Origin: Erythrobasidium yunnanense
Taxonomy: Eukaryota; Basidiomycota; Cystobasidiomycetes; Erythrobasidiales; Erythrobasidiaceae
DNA length: 64,000 bases
Reading direction: 5' to 3'
NCBI GenBank assembly: GCA_001600175.1
Contig: BCJC01000005.1
Coordinates: forward strand, 1,778,471-1,842,470
Both the position numbers and the translations under genes were made by a program. The notes under the pieces were generated by a model. It did no database searches. It worked only from the letters and a program-made list of their open reading frames with translations, and was not told where the DNA came from. How positions within the stretch are numbered: position 1 is the first letter of the stretch; every line of letters starts with the position of its first letter. Of this stretch, positions 20,383-31,257 are shown one piece after another.

Positions 20383-20987
20383 TCATTTGGAATAGCTCGC
20401 TCCTAACTCGGCCACCTCTATACTTTCTTCTCTACGACTACCATACTTTCGGTAATGCCGATGGTCTTGTATGGAAGTCACCATGATGGGTACCGAAAGT
20501 TCCCTGAGAGGAAGAGATCAGCTTCAGAAGTGCTCAAGATCCTTATGTGCAGCGACCTACGCAAGCAGCACAGCCAGAACAGCAACTACACCAGTCAGCA
20601 CGCATCCAGTTGGCTTACAGCCGGAGTTGAGCATGACCATCTGCAACGCAACAGCGGCTATCCAGAATACGACTTCCACCACGTTCAGGATCATATATGC
20701 CCTTAAGCTGCCGAATCTTCGTAGCGCTTGGACATTCTCTGTGCCAACTTCGTATGCCATGAAGAGCAGCGATTTGGCAGCCTGGCCAACGCCCACATCC
20801 AGGATATTAGCTCTATAGCTCTTTGTTCTGCAGATCTCCCATCACCTACCACTATGATGACCCAGAAATCCAGTCGGCTTATGCGAGTCGCCATAACGAG
20901 TCGTGCGATGCCTACTCCAGCGATAGCAACGATTCCGACAAGTTGCGCAATCCGCAACCATCCGATAACTCTTTTATCGAGGATCAT
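20383..20987 (-). CDS. Four-TM membrane protein, unknown fungal family
   Basis: Three exons (20987-20850, 20781-20561, 20503-20383) encode 159 residues. Four hydrophobic segments are visible: around residues 9-31, 38-55, 76-98 and 108-130. The loop between segments 3 and 4 holds two cysteines (NSGCKPTGC), and a basic segment (SIQDHRHYRKYG) follows the fourth. The first intron (68 nt, donor GTAGGT, branch-like CTAAT) joins DFWVIIV to AAKSLLFMAY; a 35-nt alternative exists but is less likely. The pattern (conserved ILN.VEVVFW block, Cys pair, D-H-R-Y-Y after the last segment) resembles a widespread uncharacterised fungal membrane protein. I cannot name a function. Confidence 0.7.
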
Positions 20988-21582
20988 GGGTGTTGACGGT
21001 TTAAAAAAAGAAGAAAGGGCTTTGTGGACTTTCGAAAGTGGAGTACGGGAAAGGCACTTGATTCAGAAGAAGAAGAGAGGTGCAGAATCTACCTCTTTAT
21101 ATCCTTCGAATCTGTCATGGCAGTGCACCTCCTCCTTCATGTCCGCCCGGGCCTCATAAGAGAGGAGGAAATGCCAAGTCCGGTAAGTCCTTCGGAGGTA
21201 GGGGAAGACGGCCTACGGCAGAATCCTCGTCTGAAGGCTATGGACATCCTGAACTTATCATTGCTGACAACATTGTTAACAACAGAAAGACTTCGGCTCT
21301 AGAGGTGCATCTCGGCAGGTTACTAAGGACGAAGCCTCCACTCTGCTTCGTCGAGGATGGTGCTTCAGCAAGATAGGTACATAGCTTTAGCGTCAACCGG
21401 CTCTCGAACTTTCATACCAAATGCTTGTAACGACCAAGTCCATATACACACATGCAGCGGGCCCGGACTTTGGGCACTTCGTATTCAAAGGGTGGCTCCT
21501 CATGTGCTGGCCTACTTTACGTACGTCCAGCATTCTACTTTGCACCTCTAGACGAACAGACACTGCCTGCGGAAGAAGCATA
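20988..21582. other. Divergent intergenic region with a small hairpin
   Basis: About 595 bases separate the 4-TM gene and the glycosyltransferase. Short open frames on the plus strand have no family character. A perfect 8-bp stem (GACGAAGC at 21328 with GCTTCGTC at 21345, nine-base loop) is present but unremarkable. No RNA gene is evident. Confidence 0.45.
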
Positions 21583-22840
21583 ATGATCAAAGCCGACATA
21601 CGACCGCCAAAGCTGAAGCTGGAATATCGGCGCTTAAGACCAGCTTATGATCCCAGCACGCGATCAGGGCGTCTCAAGTCTATACTCGTACGCTTCCTCT
21701 CTCTACTCCCTGCACTACTGGCTGTCGGCTTCGCTTCGATATCATGCTTGATCCTGATGTGGTTGGGCTCCGAACGACGGCAAGTCGGTATTGCGATTTA
21801 TCGCACAAGCTGCTCGAAACCACCTTGGTATCTGTTTCCTGAGACTGAAGGAGAAGCTTTCTATTCTTCGAATGACTTCCATGTTCCTGCAAAAGTCGAT
21901 GCGAGACCTATCTCTACAGATACCGAAAACGATCAGTCTATTAGTATAGTCCAAGTATGCAGCTACGCTCACAAGCAGAGCTGGTATCTGGAAGAATTAC
22001 TGTCGAACCACAAGATCTATGCGAAACAATGGGGCCTCGAATACAATCTATATACGGGTTCGAAGTCTGGTGTATGGGCTAAGCAAGAAGCACTGTACGA
22101 GAAACTCCTGTCAGAGCTGGAAAAGCCAGAAGAGGACAGACTTCAGTGGCTCTTGTAGGCTATCTGTCGCAAATATGTTGACATGCCCAAGCTGAGCTGG
22201 AACTTCAGCTATACCGATGTGGACACGGTGCTAGTAAACTATGCTGTTCCTCTACAGACTTTCTTGCCTCCGGAAGAAGACCCAGCGTATATCCTCATAG
22301 CAAGTAAGCCCATGTTCGTTCGGTAATCGATCAACACGCTAATTCTTAGACTAATCAGAAGATACGAGTGGCTCACTAAACGCCGGAGTGTTCTTCGTAC
22401 GTGTCTGCCAGGAAGCACTCGACTACATGCACAAGGTCATCACCTACCCTCGACACGACAAAGCTCTAAGCTGGGCCGAACAAAGCGTCATGATCATTCT
22501 CGACGAAGCCGACCGCATGGCCGAGACAGGAAAACTAGTTTACATGCCTCAAGACTGGTTCAACAGCTACGCCGGTGAGAACGCTTACAAGGAGAACCTT
22601 CCTATCTTCCAGGTCCACTTCCCTTCGAGGCCAAGGAAGAGATATGAGATGCTGCCTTTCTTGCGCAAGCTCGCGAATGGAGAGATAGTACAGGGCCCCG
22701 ATGATGCAAGACTGGCGAAGAACCGACTGCTACAGGAGATAAGCGACTTTTGGGCAGCCAGGCGGTCATCTGTCCCGCTTCAGCACAGCAGCAAGACAGC
22801 CAGTCATTCTCCGTTGGTCACCCATACCGATGCATTGTAG
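21583..22840 (+). CDS. Type II membrane glycosyltransferase, GT34-like (Gma12/Mnn10)
   Basis: Exons 21583-22154, 22209-22303 and 22359-22840 give 382 residues. The ATG at 21583 gives the usual Golgi type II layout: a short basic cytosolic tail, a transmembrane segment (about residues 35-60), a stem, then the catalytic domain. The start of the domain is SIVQVCSYAHKQSWY; the probable metal-binding DXD is in WLFYTDVDTVLVN, and LNAGVFFVRV with MPQDWFNSY are typical of the fungal GT34-like family. Family members transfer galactose or mannose from nucleotide sugars to N-glycans or other glycans in the Golgi. The first intron removes an in-frame TAG. Substrate is not predictable; assignment to GT34 rather than a sister family is moderate. 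Confidence 0.7.
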
Positions 22841-23209
22841 ATCCCAGAAGGCATTGATTGGCTTCAAGCCGTTCTGGCATTAGGATTTATTTGACGATGA
22901 ACCAGTCCAGCTAGTAGATACACCCGTTAAATCTCTAACCCAAAGAATGCGTGTATGAGTATGTGCAATGAAGCATATCGAAGTGTGGAAAATGGGAAAA
23001 TAACGTTTGAGATTACTATGCTACATGCACTACCCAAGGTAAACGGAAAGCCCAGCTTAGTCTCAGCCTCTCGGAGGTTGAGGACCGGCGTGAGCGATGT
23101 CCGGAAGTGAAGTGATGCTCGCTGAGCATACCTGCTGACGCCTCGTGCCGTGGACGAAGGTGATGAAATTCCATATGGAGGATAGATAGTGATGTTGTAT
23201 AGATGCTGC
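22841..23209. other. Convergent 3' intergenic region
   Basis: This 369-base stretch between convergent stops (glycosyltransferase and LPMO) should hold both 3' UTRs. I see no gene, repeat or RNA structure in it. Confidence 0.5.
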
Positions 23210-25169
23210 CTATCTTGAAAAACCAAGTCCGTGCCGTGCTTCCAGTCGTCGCTTGTCGTGACGCTTCGACCGCTTGATCGACCTCTTTGACGAAAGCGGG
23301 CTCGCTTCTTCAGTGACGATGACGAGATGTGTTCTTGTGACTACACCAGTCTGTGTGACGATAGCCTCTCTTGCGAAGCCTACAGCTATTTTGGTGTTCG
23401 CTACCTCGGCAGGCGCTTGGATAGCTTCTGCGACCTTGGTAGCGGACTTTGTGGGAGTGGCTTTGGGTGTTGCTGTGGAAGCTGGTGCTTTCGTCTCTTT
23501 GGTAGACGTCTTCTCGTCTTGGACGACGGCGTTCTGCTTGACGTTGCTGACGCCTGCGACTTCTTGAGATCGATCAAAGATGTCGTTCTGAGCACCGTCC
23601 TTGAAGCCCCATTCTTCATTGTAGAAGGGTGGGTCCTGTCAGGTCTAAGTCAGCTGGTAATCCAATCTACGCAATAGATACAAAGCTTGCCCTGGTGCTC
23701 TCGTTGAGAGGGATGTTCCAACCATCGGCTACCGCGCCTTGCCAGTAGAGGCCCTGCTTGGCACCTTTTACGCACTTCTCTGGCTCGTCCTTGCATAGCT
23801 TAGCCGTCTTGGATGTAGCAAGCTTGGGTGCGTCCTTCTTGGCGTTGACGATGTTGCAGTCGAAGCCGTTCTGTGACAGCCATCCGACATCAGCGTGTGC
23901 TCTGCTTGAATCCAGCAGTGGATTGAGACGTACCATGTATAGCTCGTTGGCTAGACCTTGACCGCGATCTCCGCCGTGGATCTGAGGGAGCGCATTATCA
24001 GCCAAATGCTCGAATCCTAGCGATTCGAGCTTACCCAGTTCCAGCTGCAGATGCAGCGGCCGTTAGGACAAGGTGGTATATCAGCCGGGACCTCGAATTG
24101 AGTGTTCCTGGTCCAGACGCAGGTCTGCGGTAGCCAAAATGGCGAAAGATAGGGGGAAGAACGCATAGAATCAGTACATAAACTACTGTACAGAGTGCGG
24201 GTCATAATGAAGTACTTACGTGGTTGACGCTGAATACGGTAAAAGTCTTGGGCGTGATGCTGTAGACATCGTTCGTGTAGGCGATAGCGAGGGCACAGCC
24301 TTTTGCATCGCTCTTGTCTGCGACGTGTAGAGGTCCATTGCTTGCGGGTACGTTAGGATCTCCGTAGTGCTGGTGGAAGAAGACACAATATGAGCTGATT
24401 TGTATACTTTGGCAAGGGGGAAGCTCACGGGTCGTCCGTTAGCATCTTGATTACTGTACGAACAGATATACATCAGCTTTGGTTTTCTTCTGGGCCTTGT
24501 GCGAATGGTTGCCCGGGCCCGCTGCCAGGCAATGAACTCACACCATGCATGGCATGTCACCCACTAAATCTAGTTGATCTTGACGTGTCGTATACGATGT
24601 GAAAGCCTTGTTGCAGGACATCTCGATGTTGACCTTTCCGCTGCGGACGAGAAGGACTTGGATCGACTGGCTCCGTGACTACCTCGGGACGAACGACTTA
24701 CCCAGCTGGCAGCTGCATGACAGCGTTTGGCTTTGCGCCTCGTAGACCGTGGAACCACCATTCGTCGAATTTGAGGTTGTCCATGAGTCTATGATCCGGA
24801 AATCACTTCTTTGAGCAAGATCCCCTGGGCCCAGAATACGATGATATGCCATACCTTAGGGGATTCCTCGTAAAGTCATTGTTGACGTCCTGGTCGTACC
24901 AATGTTCTGGTTCTCTGCCGGATGCTACACATGTGCGATCAATGGATAAACGCAGAAGAGAAAGAAAATCAGATAAAGTGGGAAAGGATAGAGGGGAAAA
25001 GAAGTACCATTGAAACCATACAAAGATTCATGCCACATTCCCTGCAATCATTCGTACATCAGGCTTTGATAGATGTTTGCGACCAAACAAACCTTACGAT
25101 GTGAGCCAGGGCTGAAGGAGCGGTAAGGAGGGCCACCAGAGTCGCAGCCAGTGCAGAATGGGGGAACAT
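23210..25169 (-). CDS. AA14-type lytic polysaccharide monooxygenase
   Basis: AA14 enzymes are secreted copper monooxygenases reported to cleave xylan coating cellulose. A signal peptide (MFPHSALAATL...APSALA) is followed directly by His, which would be the N-terminal copper ligand: HIGMWHESLYGFN. Later blocks typical of AA14 are LKFDEWWFHGL, EMSCNKAFTSY, GCALAIAYTNDV, FTVFSVNH with TCVWTRNTQFEVP, PPCPNGRCICSWNW|IHGGDRGQG, and a Cys-rich end (LCKDEPEKCVKGAKQGLYWQ). An unusual tail of about 130 residues follows, rich in Thr, Ala and Lys, with several dibasic sites near the end. About eight short introns interrupt the gene; two of the joints near 24480-24560 are not resolved. A long inverted repeat lies 348 bases upstream. 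Confidence 0.82.
23982..24034 (-). other. LPMO intron with a 9-bp hairpin at its 5' splice site
   Basis: This 53-nt intron joins CSWNW to IHGGDRG. A perfect stem, GCTCGAATC (24008-24016) with GATTCGAGC (24022-24030) and a five-base loop, overlaps the end of the donor GTAAGC. It could mask the splice site in the transcript, though chance is possible. Confidence 0.6.
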
Positions 25170-25891
25170 GATGGATAAAGTCAGGGCGACTAAAAGTAAC
25201 AGGATAAGGGAGGTGGATGTTTGATGTGGCCAAGGAATCCGATGCTGCCAGAGCGTCGTGTCTTGTGCCGGGCGACAAAGGGTGGAGATACTGAAACGAA
25301 TGTGAGATTAGAAAGTGGTAAGTGGTCAGTAGAGGGTAAAGGTAAGAGGTCGAAGAGGTTAGAGAACAAAAGCAGCCAAGATGGGAGGGCTCAGGGAGAA
25401 GGAACTGTTCGAAGGTCCATGCGTCGAGATAGCAACCAAAGCACGACAGAATGCAGACGATCGGCATATTTGGCACAGGACATCTCCTGTCTCATGCAGA
25501 CAGCATCAGATAACAGAGTAGTATCTACGATGCTTGTTTGAGATGCTTCCTGGGCGATGAATCCTTGATCAAACCTTGTCGAGGAAATGTCGAGCCGGCC
25601 GCTTTGTGCCTTCGTGGATACGAGGTCTGGTTTGACGTTAGTCCGTGCACTTATGAAACTACAGACAAAGCGCTCCAAGGTTTGAAGATTTGGGCGGGAG
25701 GAAAGCCCTACCACCAGCGGCCGGCTCGACGTTTCCTCGACAAGCTCTGATGAAGGTTTCGTCGCCCAGAAAGCATCTGAAACAAATATCGTAGGTACTA
25801 CTTTGTACTTATGGCTAAAGTCGACCACAATAGTAAATATTGACATCCAAGACAACAAGCCCGGCCCTGGGCACCCGCATGATAGCCTACT
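25170..25891. other. Intergenic region upstream of the LPMO, containing an inverted repeat
   Basis: This is the longest non-coding gap in the window (722 bases). It holds the LPMO promoter, the 87-bp inverted repeat described separately, and the 3' end of the transporter gene. Open frames here on both strands run through the repeat and look like by-products of it. Confidence 0.5.
25517..25802. repeat. Long inverted repeat: two 87-bp arms, 112-bp spacer
   Basis: The left arm (25517-25603) and the reverse complement of the right arm (25716-25802) align over 87 bases without gaps, with 76 identities. The innermost part (TTGTCGAGGAAA...GTCGAGCCGGCCGCT) is the best conserved. The transcript of either strand could fold into one long hairpin. 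There is no transposase, no evident target-site duplication and no terminal similarity to a family I know. It may be a MITE-like element, a small-RNA hairpin or an inverted duplication. Confidence 0.85.
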
Positions 25892-28800
25892 TTACAGATA
25901 ATCGTCATCCTCCAGCACCCCTAGAAGTTCTCCCACAGCCTCCTCTATAGCATTGATATGTATCCTCCAGCTTGTAACGCACAGGAGATGCGACCATACC
26001 TGAAGGAAATAGGGTGATTTGATGATAGCTTCACCTCCAGGCTCTTTGGCGACTCTGGATGTAAGCACAAGAGCATCATGTTGCACTGTTCCAGCAGGGA
26101 TCAGGCGTGTAGCCAGCGAGTCCTGTGGTAGGGGTGTCTTGCTCTGCAGCGCGGTCGCGAGCAGATATAGCCTGTGTCGTACCAAACGCGTATGGTATCG
26201 GCGATACGGCGAGAGAGTAGCAAATACAGGCAGGCTGTTAAAATGCTGGTAGGCTGTTGCAAAAGCTTCAGCCATAAGCACCATCTCTACCAATATTCAA
26301 GACTGACCTGCTTGATCGCGGGCTCCTCCCAAGACTAGCCGACCCTCCCTCATCCTATCCAGCAGAAGCTGACAGTTCACCATGATCTTTCTGTACAGAT
26401 CCTGTCTGAAGGGGCCCGTAAATTCAGGCTCGAGCTTAGCGAAGTTTAGAAGAGGGAAGAGAGCAATGAGATCGGCCTGGATCTGGCGCTCACGCTTGCT
26501 GAGCTCCGCTTCTGTCCACCGAATAACTCTTTCCGGAGGTTGTTTGCCATCAAGGGTTTCTGGTTCGGAATTTACTAGCAAAAATACGAATATGCCATTA
26601 GTCCAGCCCCCAAGCAAGATTACTACTGGCTTACATGCCGAGGTGTAGGCCGTATGTAGTAGATTGTAGCTTCTGATGCTAGACATCAGGTTTGCTGTAG
26701 ACTGTCGAAGTAGCTTGCGGGCGGGCGACCTATTGATGAGATACTGGAAGAGGAAGGCGATAGAGAGTGCAATGCACATGCTGACTAGTTGTTTACCAGC
26801 ACGCAAGGCAGGACTGTCTCGAAAAGTCGGGACGTTCTCGTAAGTAACTTCGGTAAATCTTGATGAAAAGAGAAAAGGATGACAGGCTCAGCAAAACCAC
26901 GACTGTGTATGTCATGCCAAACTTTGCCTACATTACTAAGTTTGCGCCATTGAGCGCGAGGAGACCAAGGGGAAAGTACTTCATTTGCGTATAGATGAGG
27001 TAGGACATGACCATAGTGAAAGGTAGCATGAAGCATGCAATTCCGTAGCTGAACAGTTTACAGGGTATCAGTTCTTCCCCAATGCCTTTTGGAGTCTGGC
27101 TTACGGATTCCACTTGTAACCGCCTACATCGTGGAAAATATAGAGAGTGATCATTGCGTACACCACGCCGCTCACCGTGCCGATGATCTGATTGAAGAAG
27201 GTGAATAGCGTCTGCCGTAGATATCGCAAGATCGATCAGCTGGGCGTCTTGCCGAGGTACAGAACAAGCGACTTATCTACTGAAGGGCTCATTGCGACCA
27301 CTACCGAAAGCACGCCTCCCGTCAGACCGTACTGAACGAAGAAAGCTCGGGACGAGGGAGCCAGAAGCAGTACGGAGAAGGTTACAGCCTGACAAACAGC
27401 ATTAGCGTCCTTGCTTAGACAGCAGAGATCAGTAGGAACAGATACTCACCGCTGCTGTAGTCTTCAATGCGCCCAAGGAGATATCGCTGCGGACGAGCCC
27501 TTCGAGCTGCACCAATCTGGTAGCTGCTGTTCTAGGCTTCGGTTTGACAGGAGTCCTGCCTTCCAATAGTGCCAGTGCTTCATGCATACTGAGATCGTTA
27601 TCTTTGCCATTATTTCCTGAATCCTGATCATTAGGCGCCGAACCCGTTCTTGATGCGATATTGTCGCCATTCGCAAGTGCGGTAGAAGGATTGGGTAACT
27701 TCACGTCGGTAGTAGCAGCAATGACTTTCGCTTGCTGTGATTGTGCTTTCTTGCCTTTGCGCATCTCCAATATGTGGAAGTGCAGCCTCTTCTTCGTACG
27801 GGGGCCAATCTTGCCAACGACATGGTCGTGCATAGCACTGAGATCTGATACAAAGCCTCCACTGAGGAACATGAAGGAAGTTACGAGTAGCAAGAGGTTC
27901 TCGTGACCTTTCAAGGACTCCTCCTCCTGTGGCTCACCAAGCTGGGTTGCCCAATCTTCATTCGCATGCGAACCAGCTTTCTCATTGCCCTTCATTGATG
28001 TAGCAATAGTATACGATTGCTTAATAGCATTGTTTTGCAGTCGACCTCTCTTTCGGTTCTGAAGCTCTGCCTGCGCCCTGGACCTTCGCTGGTCGAGAAC
28101 GTCGTATGCTGTAGCTAGAGATGCTCGAGGCCTTTCTATGCGTAGTTCATCGTCTACGGCTTTCATTTCGCCATTAATCAGAAGATCTGCCAAAATAGCC
28201 TGTTGTTGCTCTTTGTACGTTCGGTAGGTTGACAACAGAGAAGTCGTAGAAAGGGTTCCGTTACTGCGAGCTTGTGCCTTGTCATCCTGTTCCTTGGCAG
28301 CCGTAAGAGTGTCAGCAGCGCCGGCACCACCTTGCTCTTCGTCTCTTTGGCCTTGCGCTTCCGCTGTGCGATTGGGAGATCGACCTCTTCTAGGCGTAGG
28401 TGGGATGCCCGACTCTTGATCCAGTTTCCTTCGTAGACCTCCCGTCTCTAATGCTTCTGCCAGCTGATTTGGGTTGTGACTCGAGGGGGTACGCTGCGGT
28501 CGTCCTCTGCCATTCTCTGCTGTAAGGGTAGTTTCGCTGGCACTGTCTGATTCTGCTTCTCTGTAGTCTTGATATTCAGGCAATTCGGCAGTGGATGCAC
28601 CATCTCCTAGCACCGCTGCCATCTCTCGTATCGCGGTACCGATCTGTTTTCGCAGTACGAGGAAGCTGGTCTGTGTAGATGGCAGGAACGTAGATTTAAA
28701 CAGAGTCATGTCATGTCCAGTCGGATCTGCTTGCTCGGCCGATTTTACGGTGGAGTACATTCCGATAAGGTCCTGGAAGAACAGGTTAGGTAACGTTCAA

Positions 28801-29701
28801 TGGCACGTTGACCTGCACACACCTGTTGCAGCTTGTGCGTGGAGTTAATCATCATCATATAGTCCTCCATACTATATTTGCTCCAGTTGATCTCCAAAGC
28901 TGATGTACCCAGCTTTTGCTGAAGTATACCAAAGTCTGCTCGAATAGATTGTGCAAGCCCATCTCTTACACCTTTCTCTTCTTCGGTGATCTGTAAGGAG
29001 TAGCTCTTCGCGATCAAGCTGGTGAAGGGCGACAAATGAGCGTGATTATGGGACATTGATAACCTTATAGATCAAGCTCAAGCTCACTGTGAGAATGTCT
29101 TGATATGGTCAAGCGATGTAACCAATGTTCTTCGTAGCTCCTTCTCCGAAGAGATTGGCAAAACGAACCAGTTGATTACAACTACAATCGCGCCGCCCAA
29201 GGCGTACGATTTGAGATAGTCCTCGAGATAAACAGCAGAGAAGCCTTTTACAGGCAGTGTTAAGCTTGTGTATATTCCCGCGAATGTGACCAAGATTCCC
29301 AGAAGCGCGAAGCCGAAGAAGATGAGGGACTTGCTCTTGATGATCGCGAAGAAGTAGACGAAGATGGCCCAGAGGATACCTTGCGCGACTGGTGCATGTG
29401 CCAGCTTTGCTAGTATCACGAAGAAGACAGACCCAAGGCCTATTCCGAGCATGGCCAAAATAACAGATACGGTCGATTGACCATAGTTCGCGCCTGGGAA
29501 ACCAGCTACGACAGGAACAGTTGCAGAGGTCAAGGTGATGGGATATCTCCAGCCAGACCGCACGCGCGACGATAAGAAGAGTATTTCCAGAACCATGAAA
29601 GCAAGAGTCCCCTTGAAGATAGCGATGAGCGTGCGCCGAGGCATGTTGCGAACGGCTTTGATCTGTCCATGGATCCAGCTAGACATGGCTGAAGGACCCA
29701 T
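25892..29701 (-). CDS. FUSC/ArAE-type membrane transporter (fusaric acid resistance-like)
   Basis: This large multi-exon gene encodes a membrane protein with two hydrophobic halves separated by a long soluble region. The first half (from 29701) has at least five transmembrane segments, for example ILFLSS, VPVVAGFPGANYGQS, SVFFVILAKLAHAPVAQGILWAIFVYFF (listed in part) and GGAIVVVINWFVLP, as in the ER-transporter 6TM N-terminal domain of fungal aromatic-acid-exporter relatives. The central soluble part includes SPFTSLIAKS helices and a low-complexity segment rich in Ser, Gln and Arg. The second hydrophobic half follows ALKTTAAV, around 27.4-26.7 kb, then a helical cytosolic C-terminus ending EAVGELLGVLEDDDYL. 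Relatives are proposed exporters of aromatic acids or toxic organic acids; the substrate here is unknown. Confidence 0.75.
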
Positions 29702-29909
29702 CCTGATTCTTCAGGGTTTCCCCTCACGTTATCGCCAGTTCGGGCAAGGCAAACGTTGGGCCGGTACTCTGAGGTGCTGTTTTATGATAGATCTTTCGCT
29801 GCTGTACAGACGTTATTCATCGTGTAAAAGGAATGTGCTACATTACTACCCTTTCTTTGTCTCAACCCAGTCTAGCTTGACCTCGTATCGATTCTTGACA
29901 TTCATTACC

Positions 29910-30863
29910 ATGGCGAAACAGAGCAACAGTCGCTTACGGAAAGAGTACGCCAGTCTAGCCAAGAACCCTCCTCCCTTTGCAATAGCCAGGCCTTTCGAAT
30001 CTAACTTGTACGCATCTCGTATCGCCAGATAGCGAAGCCGGGTCTGACGTGGATCTTAAACAGTTTGGACTGCCATTTCATCCTACGAGGACCGCCAGAT
30101 TCGCCCTACGATGGAGGAGAATACCACGGCATTTTACAATTCACTCCCCAATATCCCTTTGCACCTCCAGGAATTCAGGTTTATACTCCAAGTGGACGGT
30201 TTCAGCCATCGCGCAAACTATGTACCTCATTCTCTGATTTCCACGCTGGCTCTTGGAACCCTGCGTGGTCCATAAGCACTATCCTTACCGGCCTGCTATC
30301 CTTCATGTTATCGGACGAAATAACTACAGGAAGCATACGAACGACAGATGCAGAGAAGATACAGTTTGCTAAAGATTCGCATGCATGGAATCTGTGAGTC
30401 TGCCTCAAATCGGCCTGGCCTGACTTGGGCTGACAGAAAACCGGATATCACAGGAAGAACCCCAAATTCAAGCAGCTCTTTCCTGAATATGCGACGCCTG
30501 GATCACAGCGCTTGCCGAACATGGGGGAGGGAGATTTGGGAAAGCCCGATGGCCCCCCTCTGCCAGAGAAGCTAGGGAATCCAGACGGTACAGCATCTGC
30601 TGTTACTACTTTGGAGGGCTCGATGGCAAATACTTCTCTAGCTGGTACTTCCAACCCGTAAGTAAGCGATACATCAACCTACTATCGCTTTAGCGGCTTA
30701 CCTGTACCATAGCTGACTGTATCTCTATCGTAGTGAAAAGCATATAGCATCCAACGCGACTACCGGCCAAGCACAGAAAGGTCCACAGTCCAGGAAACGT
30801 TGGCTTTACGGCCTCAGTGCACTTGTGCTAGCAGCCTTGGTGATGCGGATAGCAGGAGGTTGA
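29910..30863 (+). CDS. UBC6: Ubiquitin-conjugating enzyme E2, tail-anchored (Ubc6/UBE2J type)
   Basis: Ubc6 is the ER-anchored E2 of ER-associated degradation. Exons 29910-30007, 30064-30393, 30454-30657 and 30734-30863 give 253 residues. The UBC fold starts SRLRKEYASLAKNPPP; LDCHFILRGPPDSPYDGG and YPFAPPGIQVYTPSGRF follow. The catalytic cysteine is in RKLCTSFSDFH, with WNPAWSISTILTGLLSFM downstream, both characteristic of the Ubc6 class rather than other E2s. After a Pro/Gly-rich linker comes the C-terminal tail anchor (WLYGLSALVLAALVMRIAGG). The gene is divergent from the transporter with 208 bases between starts. Confidence 0.93.
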
Positions 30864-31257
30864 GTGCCAACCAGGTATCTAGCGTAGTCAGATTTGGTGT
30901 TTCCTCACCAGTATTCGTTCGTGCAAATTAGTCAATGTCATTGTAATGTATCACAGCAAATGAGCAGCTTGTAGGCCCAACATCGAACTGACGGCGGCCG
31001 CATCGAGTCAACGTACGAAATGTATCTTTGTTGCCCTGTTGAGAGTACACTACAAGCCGCTGACACAGGCTAGATTGGAAAGAGATACTGCTTCCAGAGG
31101 TTGAAGTCCGATACAAGGTTCCGATAAGCTATGCATACCCTTTCACAGTAGTGATGCAAGCTATCGACCTATCCCTACGTTAACATACTTATGACGAGAT
31201 TTTGCTTTGCGATTTTTTGAGGGGACAAACGGAGATGAGAAGTGTCGCAACGCTTGC
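30864..31257. other. Convergent 3' intergenic region
   Basis: This 394-base region lies between the convergent stops of UBC6 and the hydroxymethyltransferase gene. I see nothing beyond probable 3' UTRs. Confidence 0.5.

Noticed and set aside
20797-20849. A 35-nt first intron in the 4-TM protein gene
   Set aside because: It keeps frame but is shorter than any other intron here; the 68-nt alternative has a better donor and a branch-like CTAAT.
25391-25858. 155-codon minus-strand open frame and a plus-strand frame across the inverted repeat
   Set aside because: The repeat arms encode related peptides in opposite directions simply because they are reverse complements; there is no family similarity.
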